DNA from: Ascarosepion bandense
Lineage: Eukaryota; Mollusca; Cephalopoda; Sepiida; Sepiidae
DNA length: 64,000 nt
NCBI GenBank assembly: GCA_037127315.1
Contig: JBBBDQ010001294.1
Location: 2,753,001-2,817,000, forward strand
Direction of reading: 5' to 3'
The translations under genes and the position numbers were made by a program. Below the pieces are notes generated by a model. It saw only the letters and a list, made by a program, of their open reading frames with translations. It was not told the DNA's origin and searched no databases. Shown here one piece after another: positions 42,713 to 54,360 of this stretch (positions within the stretch are counted from its first letter, which is position 1; each line of letters begins with the position of its first letter).

Positions 42713-42913
42713 AATATATATATATATATATATATACATATTATTTCCCATCACTCTCATTGAGAAAGAGACAGCAGCAAGATAGTGTTAGATAAATTTA
42801 TTCTCTTTACTAAATTTATTAAACTTTACTTCCACTTATGAGAGCTCTGGCCAAGTGTTTGCTCTTTAACAGTGCCTTTTTTTGTTGCAAAAATTATGTT
42901 GTCAATTAGTGAA

Positions 42914-42960
<47 letters not shown>
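42713..42960 (-). mobile_element. Element X, copy 2, between two (TA)n runs
   Basis: (TA)n at 42713-42736 and 42917-42960 flank a minus-strand copy of element X (minus: TTCTTCACTAATTGACAAC, then AGGCACTGTTAAAGAGCAAA). Confidence 0.75.
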
Positions 42961-42963
<3 letters not shown>

Positions 42964-43617
42964 CTCTTGTCACGCTCAGGGATTTGGAGTTTTTTCTTAT
43001 GTCTTAATGTAAGATGCTCAGTAGTAGCTACATCAATATATATGTTGCCATTATTCTGATGGCATATTGATATAAATATTTTGCCATCATTTTTGGCACC
43101 ACAAGTCCACTTGTTTATTATAAATAGAATGGGTTCATGCATTTGAGTAAAAATCATGGTTTTTTTAAATAGCTTTCCCAGATTAAAAAGGGAATATGGT
43201 TTTGGTTGCTATTTGGAGGTACATTTTCTTATTAAGAGTTTCAACTTCTTACAAACATGCAGACATTAATTTCAGTGTTTAAAAACAGAGATGTCTACAT
43301 AAATGTAAAAATTAAATCTAACGTTTCTTGCAGTGATATTTTCTTTGATTGGAAATCAGTGAAAATATTATTGTATGTTATCAAGTGTAGATATAAATTT
43401 CATTTTTAAATTCATTTCTTTCTATTTTTTATACCATAAAAATAGATAATCCATAAAAATAGATAATCCATAATAATAGATAATCCAAAAAAATAGATAA
43501 TTCAGAAAAGAACAACTTCTAGGTTATTAAGACAATCTTCAGAAAGTTGCAACACACAAAATTTTATATAAATTACTAATTTAGAAAGTTTCTTTTATTG
43601 TGAATATTCAGTAAGTA
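42961..43617. other. No firm feature
   Basis: Minus frame 42906-43157 (83 codons) includes ATTEHLTLRHKKKLQIPERD but runs into the (TA)n run; I do not recognise it. Four copies of ATAGATAATCC-like 15-bp motif at 43438-43505. Confidence 0.35.
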
Positions 43618-43832
43618 AAAGGTATTAATCCATCTCTTCTCCTCCCATCTATGGGTCAAATAGTAGGATAGATTGGGTTTTGTAGCTTTGGTTTGCAACC
43701 ATTCTACTGAAGAAAGAAATGGCAACCTACTTGCAAAAAAATCTTCTGCCTAGTTAGTCATTTCTCAAAGAGGACATGTTTACCCAAGCATGTATCACAT
43801 ACAGCGATTAAGTGACTGATTGACAGTTATTC
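43618..43832 (+). mobile_element. SINE fragment (OR2-like), lacks tRNA head
   Basis: Starts AAAGGTATTAATCCATCTC, runs to GACTGATTG; the first roughly 90 bp of the SINE are missing. Confidence 0.75.
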
Positions 43833-44809
43833 ATTTTTCTAGGCATACTTATTTTTGAAATTACTCTTTATGATTTCAAGTAGTTTTATTTATGTTTTTA
43901 ATCTTTCTTTTTCTTTTAGCAGCAAGGTGAAGCTCAGTATTCTTGACTATACAAATACATTCTTCATTTGAGAAAGTTTTTTTAAAGAAGATCCAAGGAG
44001 AAGAGTGAAATCAATAATTTTGTATAGATTTTCAGATTTTCAAGAAAGTTTTCGCTTCTTTTAAAAAAAAAGTTTATTTTTCCAAAAAAACCAAGAATAT
44101 CCGTAATGTTCTTTTTTTTATCTTTGATTTGAAAAAAATATTTTTATTTAGATTTAAAAATTTGGACACACCATAATTCAATATTCATTTTGTGGATTGA
44201 ACAGATGTTTACTTCCTCAAGGAAACCCAAAAATTTAAGCAGAATTCATAATTTGGTATTGATTAAATTGTTTTAAAAATATTTCTGGATCCGAGGAGAA
44301 AGGCAATGACAATTTTTTGTGTAATTAATCAGAGGATATTTTTACACTGAAAATATTTGGGGGTGATTTCCATAATCTTATATCAGTAAATTAGATTATT
44401 AAATCCTTTAATTGTTTATCAGCTCTAAAGAAATTGCTAATGATTATAATGTAATTATAAGTGAACTCTCAAAGATTTTCTCTTTCACTTGCTTCATATT
44501 TTCATGGGCTTGAGGAATCTTTAAAAGATAGATATGTGAATTGTTACCTACAATTTGTTTATCCAGTGTGAACTAATTTTTTAAAAACTTTAATCATCAG
44601 AGAAGTGTAAGTTAGTAAGATAGAAAATAATAGCAGGTAAAATCCTAAAGAATTATGATTCATTTTTCTGCTCTGTTTTTAAGGGTTAATATTTAATAGA
44701 CCAGATAAATATTCTGCCAGTAGTTTAAAACTTCATAGGTTCGATTTTCAAAAATAAAACAAACCTGGTTCACTATCATTCACCATATACTTTGAACATT
44801 GTCATATTC
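43833..44809. other. No recognised feature
   Basis: AT-rich sequence between the two inverted arrays; nothing coding or repetitive recognised. Confidence 0.4.
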
Positions 44810-45020
44810 TCTTAAAAATATATGTTTTACCAATCTCCTAAAAACACACATTTTCCCATTCTCCTAAAAACATGTTGTCTTGATCTCCTACAAACATGCT
44901 GTTCCAATCTAAAAACATATGTTGTTCCAATCCCCTAAAAATTGCATTGTCCCATTCTCCTAAAAACAAATGTTGTCACTTTCTCTTAAAAACATACATT
45001 GTCCCTATCTCATCAAATAA
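44810..45020. repeat. Inverted partner of the 41480-41830 array
   Basis: CAATCTCCTAAAAACACACA, TTCCCATTCTCCTAAAAACA, and similar: the reverse complement of the 41480 motifs. About seven units. Confidence 0.85.
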
Positions 45021-45570
45021 TGAGATATAAGAATAAAATAACCAATTAACTTCTTGAATTTTTTTACTGATGATTTTCTTTCTTTCTTCATCTATTGTAG
45101 AGATGGGATTATGAAAAACGAAAACACAACATTGACTCCTTCATATGTCTTCTTTGTTTCTCACTTTTTCATCTAAGTTTGTTTTATTGTTTTTGTATTG
45201 TAACTATTTAGACCACTTTTTCCAAAAAGGATTCATGTCTTCTTTTTGACAATAACCAAATGGTCATTTTTACCTAACCTTATACTGTGAATATATTGTT
45301 TCAAAAACTTCTCAACAATATTCTTTTCAAAAACATCAGACATACCTTTATGCTTGAAAAATCTTTTGATATTGTCAAAAATTGGTTTTAAAAATGCATA
45401 TCCAAAATAAAAGGCCAGGTCAAAAAAGAATGACCAGTCTATATTTCCAGAATAAGACAAACCCATGACCAAAAGGGTGAAGGTGTCCAAATCACCAAGT
45501 GTTTTCCCAGTAAAAGTTTAAGAGAAAAAGAAGAGGTAAGTGTAAAAACATAGTAAGCAAGTTTATCCGT
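45021..45570 (-). other. Putative 3' UTR of the host gene
   Basis: Downstream of the stop codon of the terminal exon. A minus-strand AATAAA at about 45184-45189 is a possible polyadenylation signal. A chance 85-codon frame at 45233-45490 lies inside. Confidence 0.35.
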
Positions 45571-45980
45571 TCAAGCCTGAGGCAGTTGATAACTTTGTGG
45601 ATGGTCAATCACTTGAAGCATATAATCTGATTCTGTTTTTGACTGCAGAGATTTCTGTCCAAGATATTCTTTATGGGGGATCTGTGGGAGTGCTGGCAAC
45701 TTTTGGGGAATACAAGGTGAAGGATCCCAACCCCCAGTCATATTGCACAGTCTCCTTGAGTGTAAACCATAAATGCTATTATCAAGTGAGGCTGTTTTTC
45801 CACTTGTCCACTGGTTGTAGTTTGGGATGGGGCTGAGATCAGTTCGATGAAATGATTTAGAAAGGACATTTGAGTTTCCTGAACAGGAAAATGTCTGTAA
45901 GATTGGCTTCAAGTGTGAGTTCTTACTTTGATCAATTGACGGTGACTTGCTGGCTTCCCGGAAATGGGAGGTAAACAGAT
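45571..45980 (-). CDS. Terminal coding exon of an unrecognised host gene
   Basis: On the minus strand an excellent acceptor (TTTACTTTCTTTCAG) precedes 45980. From there one frame stays open for about 136 codons to a stop at 45571-45573. The reading begins (x)LFTSHFREASKSPSIDQSKN and ends DHPQSYQLPQA. It is rich in Ser, Pro, Gln and Asn, with no transmembrane segment or catalytic motif that I can see, and is probably disordered. The first codon is split: its first base must come from the upstream exon. The upstream exon at 62866-62998 ends with exactly one extra base (G), giving GAT (Asp). Not a transposon family I know. Function unknown. Confidence 0.6.
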
Positions 45981-46179
45981 CTGAAAGAAAGTAAAGAAAA
46001 AAAGAAACATTAATTTAACTGAAATAAGAACAGAAGACAATTTCATTGAACTGCAAAAAACAGCTGTTTTTCTAAGCTATTATTCACCTACATGGTCCAA
46101 GAGCTACTTTAAGTTGATGCAACAATAACCCAATCTATGAGAAAATAGTGATCACTCAAACAAAAACAAAAGTATAAAT

Positions 46180-46640
46180 ACAATTTTATAGTAAAAATAC
46201 CAGTGGTACATTTTTAAGTAAAAAAATTAGCAATAATACAGATTTATACTAGAATTACCAACAATGCATTTTATAGGAAAATGACAAACAATACATTTTA
46301 TCCATAGTTGAAGCCATGAAATTGTGTTCAAAAGATTTAGAATTCAGCATTAAACAACCCAAAGCAGTTGATATGCTGCTAAATAAAGCCAACTGACTAT
46401 GAACGTATAAAAAAACATTTTAATAGTGAATACATTTTATATAAAAAAGACCAACAATACTTATAGTAAAAAGACCAGCAATACATTTTATGAGTAGCTG
46501 AAGGTATACAATTGCGTTCAAAATATATTTAGCTGAAAGCATAAAATTGTGTTCAAAATATTTAAATTTTAGCTTTACATAACCCATAGAGGTGTCAATA
46601 TGCCCCTAAACAAAATCAACCAGCAAACACTCAAGATAGA
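46180..46640. repeat. Degenerate direct repeats
   Basis: Variants of CAACAATACATTTTATAG and GAAATTGTGTTCAAAA recur four to five times with irregular spacing (about 45-120 bp). Confidence 0.6.
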
Positions 46641-46984
46641 ATGTTACTGAATGAGATTATTGTAAAAGAAGTGGTATGAAGTGAATATTATGAGTATATG
46701 TAAAATGAATAATAGTTAACCCTTGACTTGAAGAGGTTAAGATTGTAGTGGTTAGGGAAGTATTCACTGCCTTGAAAGTTGCTTGGAATAAAGCCCCCTC
46801 CGGACCTCAAGTGGAACTTCTATATTTGTACCATTACTAAAGAAGAATGTTCAGTTCCTTGTAATGTTCCACAAAGTATAAGACTCCGACTTACATGTTC
46901 TATCTAGGAAAAAAGTGAAGTCCATTAATTCTTTAGAAATTGCTTTGTTTATATGATTTACATTGTTTGAACTGTTGTCCTCAT

Positions 46985-47095
46985 CTCTATTACCATATTC
47001 ACCTTTAATATCTATCTATATTTCTGAGATGAGGTATTGTAATGATTTACATTATTTACATTGTTTGAACTGTTGTCCTCATCTTTATTGCCTAT
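46985..47095. repeat. Short direct duplication
   Basis: ACATTGTTTGAACTGTTGTC occurs at 46962 and at 47059, followed each time by CTCATCT-TATT. Confidence 0.7.
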
Positions 47096-47214
47096 TCATG
47101 ATGTTGAATGCTTTGGACTTCTTTAGGTGATTGGAAATTTCAATTACTGAATATTGTTCTCGTTCCATAAATCATGCCACTTCCGGATGACTTAGTTATC
47201 TCCCTTTAACTCAA

Positions 47215-47560
47215 TTCTCTAAGTTATTTGTTCATCACTGCTCTAGCCAGGTATTTTGTCTGGGTAAGATATATTGTGGAAGCAATGGGCAAACAACGAT
47301 CTTCAACAGCAGGCTGAACTTCAGGGTTTTTTTTTTTAATTAGATTTTGTACTACCTCAAGAGTAAAGAGGCTGGAATGTTTAGGTTAGAATCAGGATTT
47401 AATAATTCTGGTATACTAAAGTATTTTATAGTTTAGAAAACGAATTTAGCATTGTGTGAGTCATTTATTTTGATAAAATAATTTTTAATTTTTAAGTTAT
47501 ATTGGAGCATAAGTTATAAATGAATCACTGGAATGAATTAAATTTTAAAGGGTCAATCAC
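47215..47560 (-). repeat. Inverted single copy of a roughly 300-bp repeat unit
   Basis: Minus strand carries ACTTATGCTCCAATATAACT, TCCTGATTCTAACC, CTTTACTCTTGAGGTAGTAC, CTGAAGTTCAGCCTGCTG and ATATCTTACCCAGACAAAAT in the same order as the plus-strand units at 48290-49395. Confidence 0.8.
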
Positions 47561-48067
47561 TGGATCTAAGCAACATTTTTATCCACTGGGCCATGTGCCC
47601 TTGAAGACATCAGTGTATAAATTTTTTGGACTTATAAATCTAATGTCTCAGTAATAATTATTTACCAGATCTCATATTACAATCTTGAAACTGATGTTTT
47701 TTTGTTTGTTTTTTTTTGTTTTTGATACAAAACAGAGAAGATATCCATTCAAGAAATATCTAAACAAGTGAGTATACTTTAAAAGCAAATTAGAATTTGG
47801 CTTGATTGTGGAGCCTTACTTCATAACCAAGTGGTCAAAACATACTGGATCAGAGGGTGGTTTTTCCTGCAAAGGGTGAGTATGTTCAAATCCTGCCAGA
47901 GAGCACATTATTTTATTAAATAAATAGTTTAAAATAAACAGAGCGTATACTCAAATATGGATACCCACTAAAAATAACACTTGAAGTCATAAAATAAGCA
48001 TCAGATTAAAAGATAAAATCTGTTAATTCTTTAATTTTATGCTCAAGTTGTGTTCTGTATTTGTCTC

Positions 48068-48225
48068 TTTTGAGGCATGATGCTGTGAAGTGTTTTTGCC
48101 CCGTCATAATAATTAAGGCATTAAAGTACACTTGATTATTGTTTATTGTGACGCTGTGAAGTGTTTTTGCCCCGTCTTAATAATTTAGGCATTAAAGTAC
48201 ACTTGATTATTGTTTTGGTCTTATG
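48068..48225. repeat. Two-copy 79-bp tandem duplication
   Basis: GCTGTGAAGTGTTTTTGCCC starts at about 48072 and again at about 48151, each copy ending ACACTTGATTATTGTTT. Confidence 0.85.
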
Positions 48226-48289
48226 CAAGAATGTGAAATAAACAAAGAAAAAAATGGAATATTTTTTGTTGAAATTTAATTAATTATTA

Positions 48290-49395
48290 TGTTTCATTTA
48301 TAACTTGTGCTCAAATATAACTTAAAAATTAAAATTTATTTTACTAAAATAAATGACCAACAAAATACTGGTTGTGTTTTTTTAACTACAATAGACCCTA
48401 GTATACTATAATTATTTAATTCTAATTCTAAACTAAACTTTCTAGTCCCTTTACTCATAAATACAAAATATTTTTTAAAATCTTTAAAATTTAATTAATT
48501 CCAGTGATTCATTTATAACTTATGCTCCAATAATAACTTAAAAATTAAAAATTATTTTACCAAAATAAATGACCCACACAATGCTAAATTCATTTTCTAA
48601 ACTATAAAATACTTTTAAATAATTATTAAATCCTGATTCTAAACTATACATTTCAGCCTCTTTACTCTTGAGGTAGTACAAAATCTAATTAAAAAGAAAA
48701 AAACCCTGAAGTTCAGCCTGCTGTTGAAGATCGTTGTTTGCTCATTTACATAATCTATGCTTCCACAATGTATCTTACCCAGACAAAATAATTCTCTTTT
48801 AAGATTTTAAAAACTACAATGTTTCATTTATAACTTATGCTCCAATATAACTTAAAACTAAAAATTATTTTACTAAAATAAATGACCCACTCAATACTTA
48901 ATTAGTTTTCTTAACTACAATACACTTTAATATACCATAATTATTTAATCCTATTCTTAATCTAAACATTTCAGCTCCTTTACTCATGAAATAGTTATAC
49001 AAAAAGAAAAATGAATCCTGCTGTTAAAAATTATTGTTTACCTATTTAAATATATCTTACTCAGACAAAATAATTTTCTTTAAAATTTAATTAACTGCAA
49101 TGTTTCATTTATAACTTATACTCCAACTTAAAAAAAATGAAAATTATTTTATTAAAATAAATGACCCACACATTACTTAATTGTTTTTCTTACTACAACA
49201 TACCTAAGTATACCATAATTATTTAATCCTAATTCTAACCTAAACATTCCAGCCCATTTATTCAGAGGTAGTAAAGAAAATGAAATTGTAATGAAAAAAC
49301 CTATAATCCAACCTGCTGTTAAAAATTATTATCTATCCATTTAAAAAATCTATGCTCCTACTATGTATCTTATCCAGACAAAATTAAAAAGTGAC
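48290..49395 (+). repeat. Degenerate tandem repeat, about 210-310 bp units x 4
   Basis: TTTCATTTATAACTTATGCT (with variants) recurs at about 48292, 48506, 48820 and 49104. Units carry ATTATTTAATCCTAATTCTA and, when complete, the CAGCCTGCTGTT and ATCTTACCCAGACAAAA blocks. Older than the 43-bp array. Confidence 0.8.
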
Positions 49396-49600
49396 ATGTC
49401 TTGACACCAAGCCATCCTGCTTCCTTTCGAGACCCAAATGTTAAAACTCCAGGGTTACATAATTATCATTTTTGATTGAACAATATTGACACACCTAAAG
49501 CATTTTCTCCAACTACTACTCCATAATTTTCTAAATAACCCTGAATTCATCTTATATTTTTAAAGTAAATCATTTTCGCCATTTATTTTAATACTAGCAG

Positions 49601-49979
49601 TATAGCCTGGCATTGCTCGGGTGTAATAAAAGCTTTAAAACTAATCCATGGTCCTGGAGCTCAGATTCTATGGACATTGGCACGAAAGACTAAAAAGCAA
49701 TAGTTGTTTCCAATTAAAGCAAAACTGTAGACTGAAAGAAAAATGAATGGATGTAAGTCAAATTTTGATTTCCTGGTATCAATATCAAATAAGTTTTTTT
49801 CGTCATAAACTGAATTTTGAAGGCTAAATAAGTCCTCTGAGTAAATGGTATCTTGGCTGAGACTAAGAACTACAATTATACCTACTTAGAGCCAAACCCG
49901 AAGCAAAAACTAAAATAAAAGGGCTGAAAAAAATACAGATATACAGGCAGATAAACAGACACACACACAAACATCTTGC

Positions 49980-50019
<40 letters not shown>

Positions 50020-50020
50020 C
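49601..50020 (+). repeat. Unclassified dispersed repeat ending in (TA)n
   Basis: Starts CTAGCAGTATAGCCTGGCAT and ends ACAAACATCTTGCCTTTTAT followed by (TA)n (49984-50016). Repeats that begin and end like this are common in invertebrate genomes; class not assigned. Confidence 0.4.
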
Positions 50021-50269
50021 AATTTTCTGCACTATTGTAAGAACTGCAACCTTGAAACTTCTGAATATTGTTTCTTATGTCTTAGTCTATGAGTGTATCA
50101 AATTTGATTAAAATTGGACCATTCCTTCTATAACCTGATTTTTTCGATTATCAATTTTTGATATTTATTAGGGGTACCTTGACACAAAACATAGCTAAGA
50201 ACACTCGCAGATGCTTATAGTAGAACTGTGTAAATTTTCAGATAAAGTTCCATTTATAAATAAGTTTAG

Positions 50270-50328
50270 ATATCACCTGAAGAAGAACAGTATTATTCTG
50301 AAACATGAAAACTTTTGTGCAGTGATAT
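50270..50328 (+). ncRNA. Hammerhead-like fold with long stem I
   Basis: Stem I ATATCAC/GTGATAT (50270-50276 with 50322-50328, 7 pairs). CTGAAGA at 50277-50283. Stem II AGAA/TTCT. GAAA at 50300-50303. Stem III CATGAAA with TTTTGTG (7 pairs incl. G-U). CA stands where UH is expected, so the site is mutated (U16.1 to C). Confidence 0.55.
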
Positions 50329-50369
50329 AATGCTTTTATAAATCATCCTCTCCAAAACCTCATCATTAG

Positions 50370-50631
50370 TAAATTATTTGGTCCATGGTATCCTCAGCAG
50401 CTTTCTGTAGAACCACATTTCAGTTGCTTAGAGTATTTCCTTCATCTTTGATGGGATTGTCCAGCATTCACTGCCATATTGAAGAACAGACATCACATAA
50501 CAATCCAGTACTCTCTTCTTTGTTTCTAGTGACATTTTCCTGTCTCTCAATACTCTACATAGCTTCTGAAATGCATCCTTGGCCATACCAATTCACCTTC
50601 GGATCTGTGTGTCACATCCCCCGTTAGAACA
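50370..50631 (-). pseudogene. RTE-type LINE fragment
   Basis: Minus reading includes ECWTIPSKMKEIL-like, RDRKMSLETKKRVLDCYVMS-like and AKDAFQKL-like text, the same block as 53512-53757. It abuts a CR1/Jockey-type fragment. Confidence 0.7.
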
Positions 50632-51062
50632 CTATACAAGGCAGTAAAGTCACTGAAACACAAGCAGTTACAGGGTGGGGAAGAATTAGGAACAGAAGCA
50701 TAAATAATGAACAGGAAGAGACAAGAGCAATGATGACAGCCATAGTTTGTGATTGACGTTGCATTTAAATGCTTTGTAGATTAAAATTGGCTGGAAAGCA
50801 TGAACCCAGAAGGGAGTTCCTGAAGAGAGAAGTGTAAAAAAAGAAACTACTAGCATAAAAGTTATGGTTACATTGAGCCAGCTCAACTGTAAAGTGATGA
50901 AATCTCAAAATCTGTGAATTACTGTGCTTGAATTAAAAAAAATTCTAGGTACCATAGTGAAGACCTCATCCAAATAATTGCCATGAAAATATTTATAGAA
51001 AAGGCAGAGAGAAGCAACCTTATAGTGATAAGACAGTGAGTGAAGCCAAGCTGTCGATTTTC
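50632..51062 (-). pseudogene. LINE 3' fragment (CR1/Jockey-type)
   Basis: CAAGGCAGTAAAGTCACTGA marks the 3' terminus (tail lost); the C-terminal block is at 50760-51010. Resembles the subfamily at 3090-3800. Confidence 0.7.
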
Positions 51063-51384
51063 ATCATTGTTATTATTTTATTTTTTGATTTCATTTAAGT
51101 TTCCCTACAACGGACATGTTAAAAAAATGAAAAGAAAAACAGATGTGGGTAGTAATGCAACTCTCTTAATGACAAGTGAGTCAATTAATCCCATAATCTG
51201 GTTATCAATGTGAACAGGGATTAAAAGAGATGATAAAAATAAAACTTAACTTTTGTCATGGAACTGAAAGTGACAGTTTTAAAACGAGTGTACTCCTGCC
51301 ATAAAAAATGATGGCAAAATATTTGAGAGGTTTATTAGCTGTTTCCTCACAGATCATCCCCCTGAGCATGACAGGATGGAATAT

Positions 51385-51720
51385 ATATATTGTTAAAGAT
51401 AACAGACAATGAATGTCTATTATGTTTAATCATGAACCATTCTAAACTTATAATTTTGGCTTTAATCTATGGAGAAAATAAAGACAAAAATGTCCAACAT
51501 TTGGATATTATTTTTTTTGCACTATTTCTAAGCTTTTGGCTCACATGAGCCATCTTCAGAGTGGTTGTAGGGACGTTAACATAAAGATACTCACCATTTT
51601 TGTCTTTATTGTCACCAGATTTGTAAACCAAAATATGATGTTTAGAATGGCTTATGATTAAACATAACAGACACGTTTAAGCATAAACATAATAGACATT
51701 CATTGTCTATCATTTAAATA
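51385..51720. repeat. Inverted-repeat PLE-type terminal module
   Basis: GATAACAGACAATGAATGTC at 51396 is mirrored by the reverse complement at 51684-51715 (ATAATAGACATTCATTGTC). The same arm lies next to the PLE at 20048-20090 (ACAGACAATGAATGCC). The minus strand at 51529-51570 holds CTGAAGA, GGCTC/GAGCC and AAAA, a hammerhead-like relic. Confidence 0.6.
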
Positions 51721-51794
51721 ATTATCTAACCACATATTGTTAGACATAGAATTTAACAATATATGTTTAGATAATTATCTGCTGCCTTAATACA

Positions 51795-51990
51795 CTAAAT
51801 GTATATATATTCTTCACTACTTGACGACATGATTTTTGCAAAAAATAAAATAATAAGGCCCCACTAAAGAGCAAACATGTGGCAAGATATTTCATAACTG
51901 GTAGTAAAGTTTAATAACTGGTAGTAAAGTGAATGAACTGAACTGACACTGTTATGCTGTCGTTTCTCTCTGTCCATGAGCATGACAGGA
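51795..51990 (+). mobile_element. Element X, copy 3
   Basis: TATTCTTCACTACTTGACGA, then GGCCCCACTAAAGAGCAAAC and AACTGGTAGTAAAGT (twice). A (TA)/(TG) run follows at 52008-52069, with ATAGAGAGGATGCATAAATC beyond, matching the 22230 flank. Confidence 0.75.
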
Positions 51991-52006
51991 AAAAAAAAAT
52001 ATATGC

Positions 52007-52069
<63 letters not shown>

Positions 52070-52344
52070 AATGCACAAGATTCTTTAGTATAATAGAGAG
52101 GATGCATAAATCACAACTACCAATTACATTAATTTTTTCTTAGCAATTCACTCCTTAAGGTGATATCAAATGAGACTGAATGTACTTGGAAAAATTTTAA
52201 AAAAAGAAAAACTTACAGACCCTTCCTTAATGAATTTAATATCAACATTAATAAGTCAATCAGAGAATTTGAGAGGATTAAAATAAAATAAATAGATATA
52301 TGTCAAAATTATTCAACTAAACATGCTTGAATGAAGATATGCTG

Positions 52345-52346
<2 letters not shown>

Positions 52347-52379
<33 letters not shown>
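52347..52379. repeat. (TA)n microsatellite
   Basis: About 16 TA units. Confidence 0.95.
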
Positions 52380-52381
<2 letters not shown>

Positions 52382-52539
52382 TAATTGTGATAATTGTTGT
52401 TGTTTTTCCAGTGGTTTTACTGTTAAAATGTATTTTGGTAAGCAGGTTTCTTATCATATCAAAGTGGAGATAGATTGTTGATAGGCACAAAGAGTTTGTC
52501 ACTTTAACTGAGCAGGTTTATATCAACTTTTGAAGTTTT

Positions 52540-52965
52540 ACCTCACTGGTGCCCTCTATGTATAAATTTACTCAAGGTGTTAGATTAGTAACTAGGTCCC
52601 CCCACTTTTACAATAAAACCAGTAAAATGTAAATGCGACTTCTATTCAAACAAATTCTTTTCTTGCACTTCCCACCTGTGGAATTCCCTTCTGTTTATCT
52701 GCTTCCCTGACAGCAACAATCTCTAGGAATTTAGATGTAAGGCCAATAGTCCTCCTATCGCACTGACTCACATCCTTTCTCCCATGCTCCTTTCTCCGTC
52801 CACTCCTCTCTCATCATGCCAGTATTCTCGTCCTTCTCATACCCAATTCCTGACACCCTTTATAACCTGTCCCTCTTTCTCATATATCTGTCTCAGATAT
52901 AAACCCCTGTACACCAGTGGCAGTTAAACTGCCTTGCTTAGGGCAAAATGATTTTAAAAAAATTG
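52540..52965 (+). pseudogene. LINE C-terminus and 3' UTR (CR1/Jockey-type)
   Basis: Text for (S)LVPSMYKFTQGVRLVTR-like, NKFFSCTSHLWNSLLFICFP-like residues, then a 3' UTR ending CCTTGCTTAGGGCAAAATGA plus A-run. Confidence 0.8.
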
Positions 52966-53215
52966 TTTTTTCAATAGTGTATACTCGAAGATGTCAGTTA
53001 ATTAATCATTGACATATTTATTTAAGTATAGATAAGTGTGAGAATTTCAGTTTCACTTGTGTAACAAACAACTGAACAAACCTTCTAGTCAAAGATTCAC
53101 TGAAAGACTAGTTAGCAAACAAGAATTGATTATTATAAAATAATAAAATGATTATATTTATAATAAAATTTATTTATAATAAAATAGTAGATTTCAGATT
53201 TAGATTTATTAATTT

Positions 53216-54062
53216 CAAGCTAGAAGACAAGGACGTGTTTTCTCAACAGATCTATTCAACCTATACAGTGAGACAATTCTGATAGAAGTAGAAGTATTGC
53301 CAGGATTTGTGACTGGCAGGCACAATTTAACAATATAAGATACATAGATGATACAGTGCTGGTAGCAGACACAGAAAGGAAACTACAAGACCTCAGAAGA
53401 AAGTGAAAATAAAGGACTAAGCATAAACTGTAAGGAAACTGAATGCATGGTCATCATTAAAATGTAGAGCCCAAAATGACAACTACAATCAGGGTTACTA
53501 AAATCAAGTAGTTGCAAAAATTTAAATACCTGGAAAGTGTTTTAACTGAGGTCAGAAAGTGTGACACTGAGATCCAATGGCGTATTGTCATGGCCAAGGA
53601 TGCATTCGAAAAGCTGAGTAGAGTATTGAGAGATAGAAAAATTTTGTTTGAAAGAAAGAAAAGTGTACTGGAATGTAATGTGATATCTGTTTTTCAATAT
53701 GGCAGTGAATGCTGGACAATCTCATCAAAGATGAAGGAAAGACTTGAAGCAACCTAAATGTGGTTCTACATAAAGATGCTGAGGATACCATGGACCAAGA
53801 ATATGAGCAACGACAGAAAGGATGGAAACAAAAGTAAACATACTTAACATCAGGAAAAGACAGCTGAAGTTTCTGGGACATGTAATAAGGAAGGAGAGCT
53901 TGGAGAATCTGATACTCACAGGTTAGATACACATGACATACTTCATGGGCTTGAGTAAATGGATGGCAGGGTTTGAGTGGGGTAACAATAGAAAGGGTGT
54001 TAAGAGCAACAAGGGATAGGGAGATGTAGAAGACCATGATTGCCTACATAGAAGAAGAAAAA
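53216..54062 (+). pseudogene. RTE-type LINE, RT motif C to C-terminus
   Basis: Starts in RQGRVFST-like motif B, then YIDDTVLVADTERK (catalytic YADD is YIDD here). Frame 53512-53757 reads VQKFKYLESVLTEVRKCD-like, AKDAFEKLSRVLRDRK, VFQYGSECWTISSKMKERLE. The later part (FLGHVIRKESLENLILTG-like) is frameshifted. Ends with GAAGAAGAAA at about 54058. Confidence 0.8.
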
Positions 54063-54360
54063 TATTGGTTAATACATATTCTCTTAATATTTAAATATTC
54101 TTTATAAGGAAGAAACTATAGCTGATTATATTTTGAAGCTGAACTTCTAAGATTTCATTTTTAAAAGATATTTTACAATCTGCCAATTCAAAGAATGTTT
54201 CATGTCTCATCTGCTGTTACTGGTTGATTAATCTATATATATAAATACAAAAATTTAAATAATTGGAGCCTCTCAATGTACAAAAATTGAGTTCCTTTCT
54301 GTGAGCCAGTTTTGTACAAAAAATGAATTTTCAGTGAGATAATAATATGGGAAAATCTTT

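Noticed and set aside
45233..45490. 85-codon ORF as a gene or exon
   Set aside because: Sits in the presumed 3' UTR, AT-rich, no splice signals or recognised family.
47800..47910. tRNA-derived SINE head
   Set aside because: A good B box (TGTTCAAATCCTGCC) but only a weak A box and no repeat partner in the window.
54280..54320. Microsatellite-linked promoter elements and TATA boxes
   Set aside because: TATA-like strings are everywhere in this AT-rich DNA; none is tied to a supported gene start.
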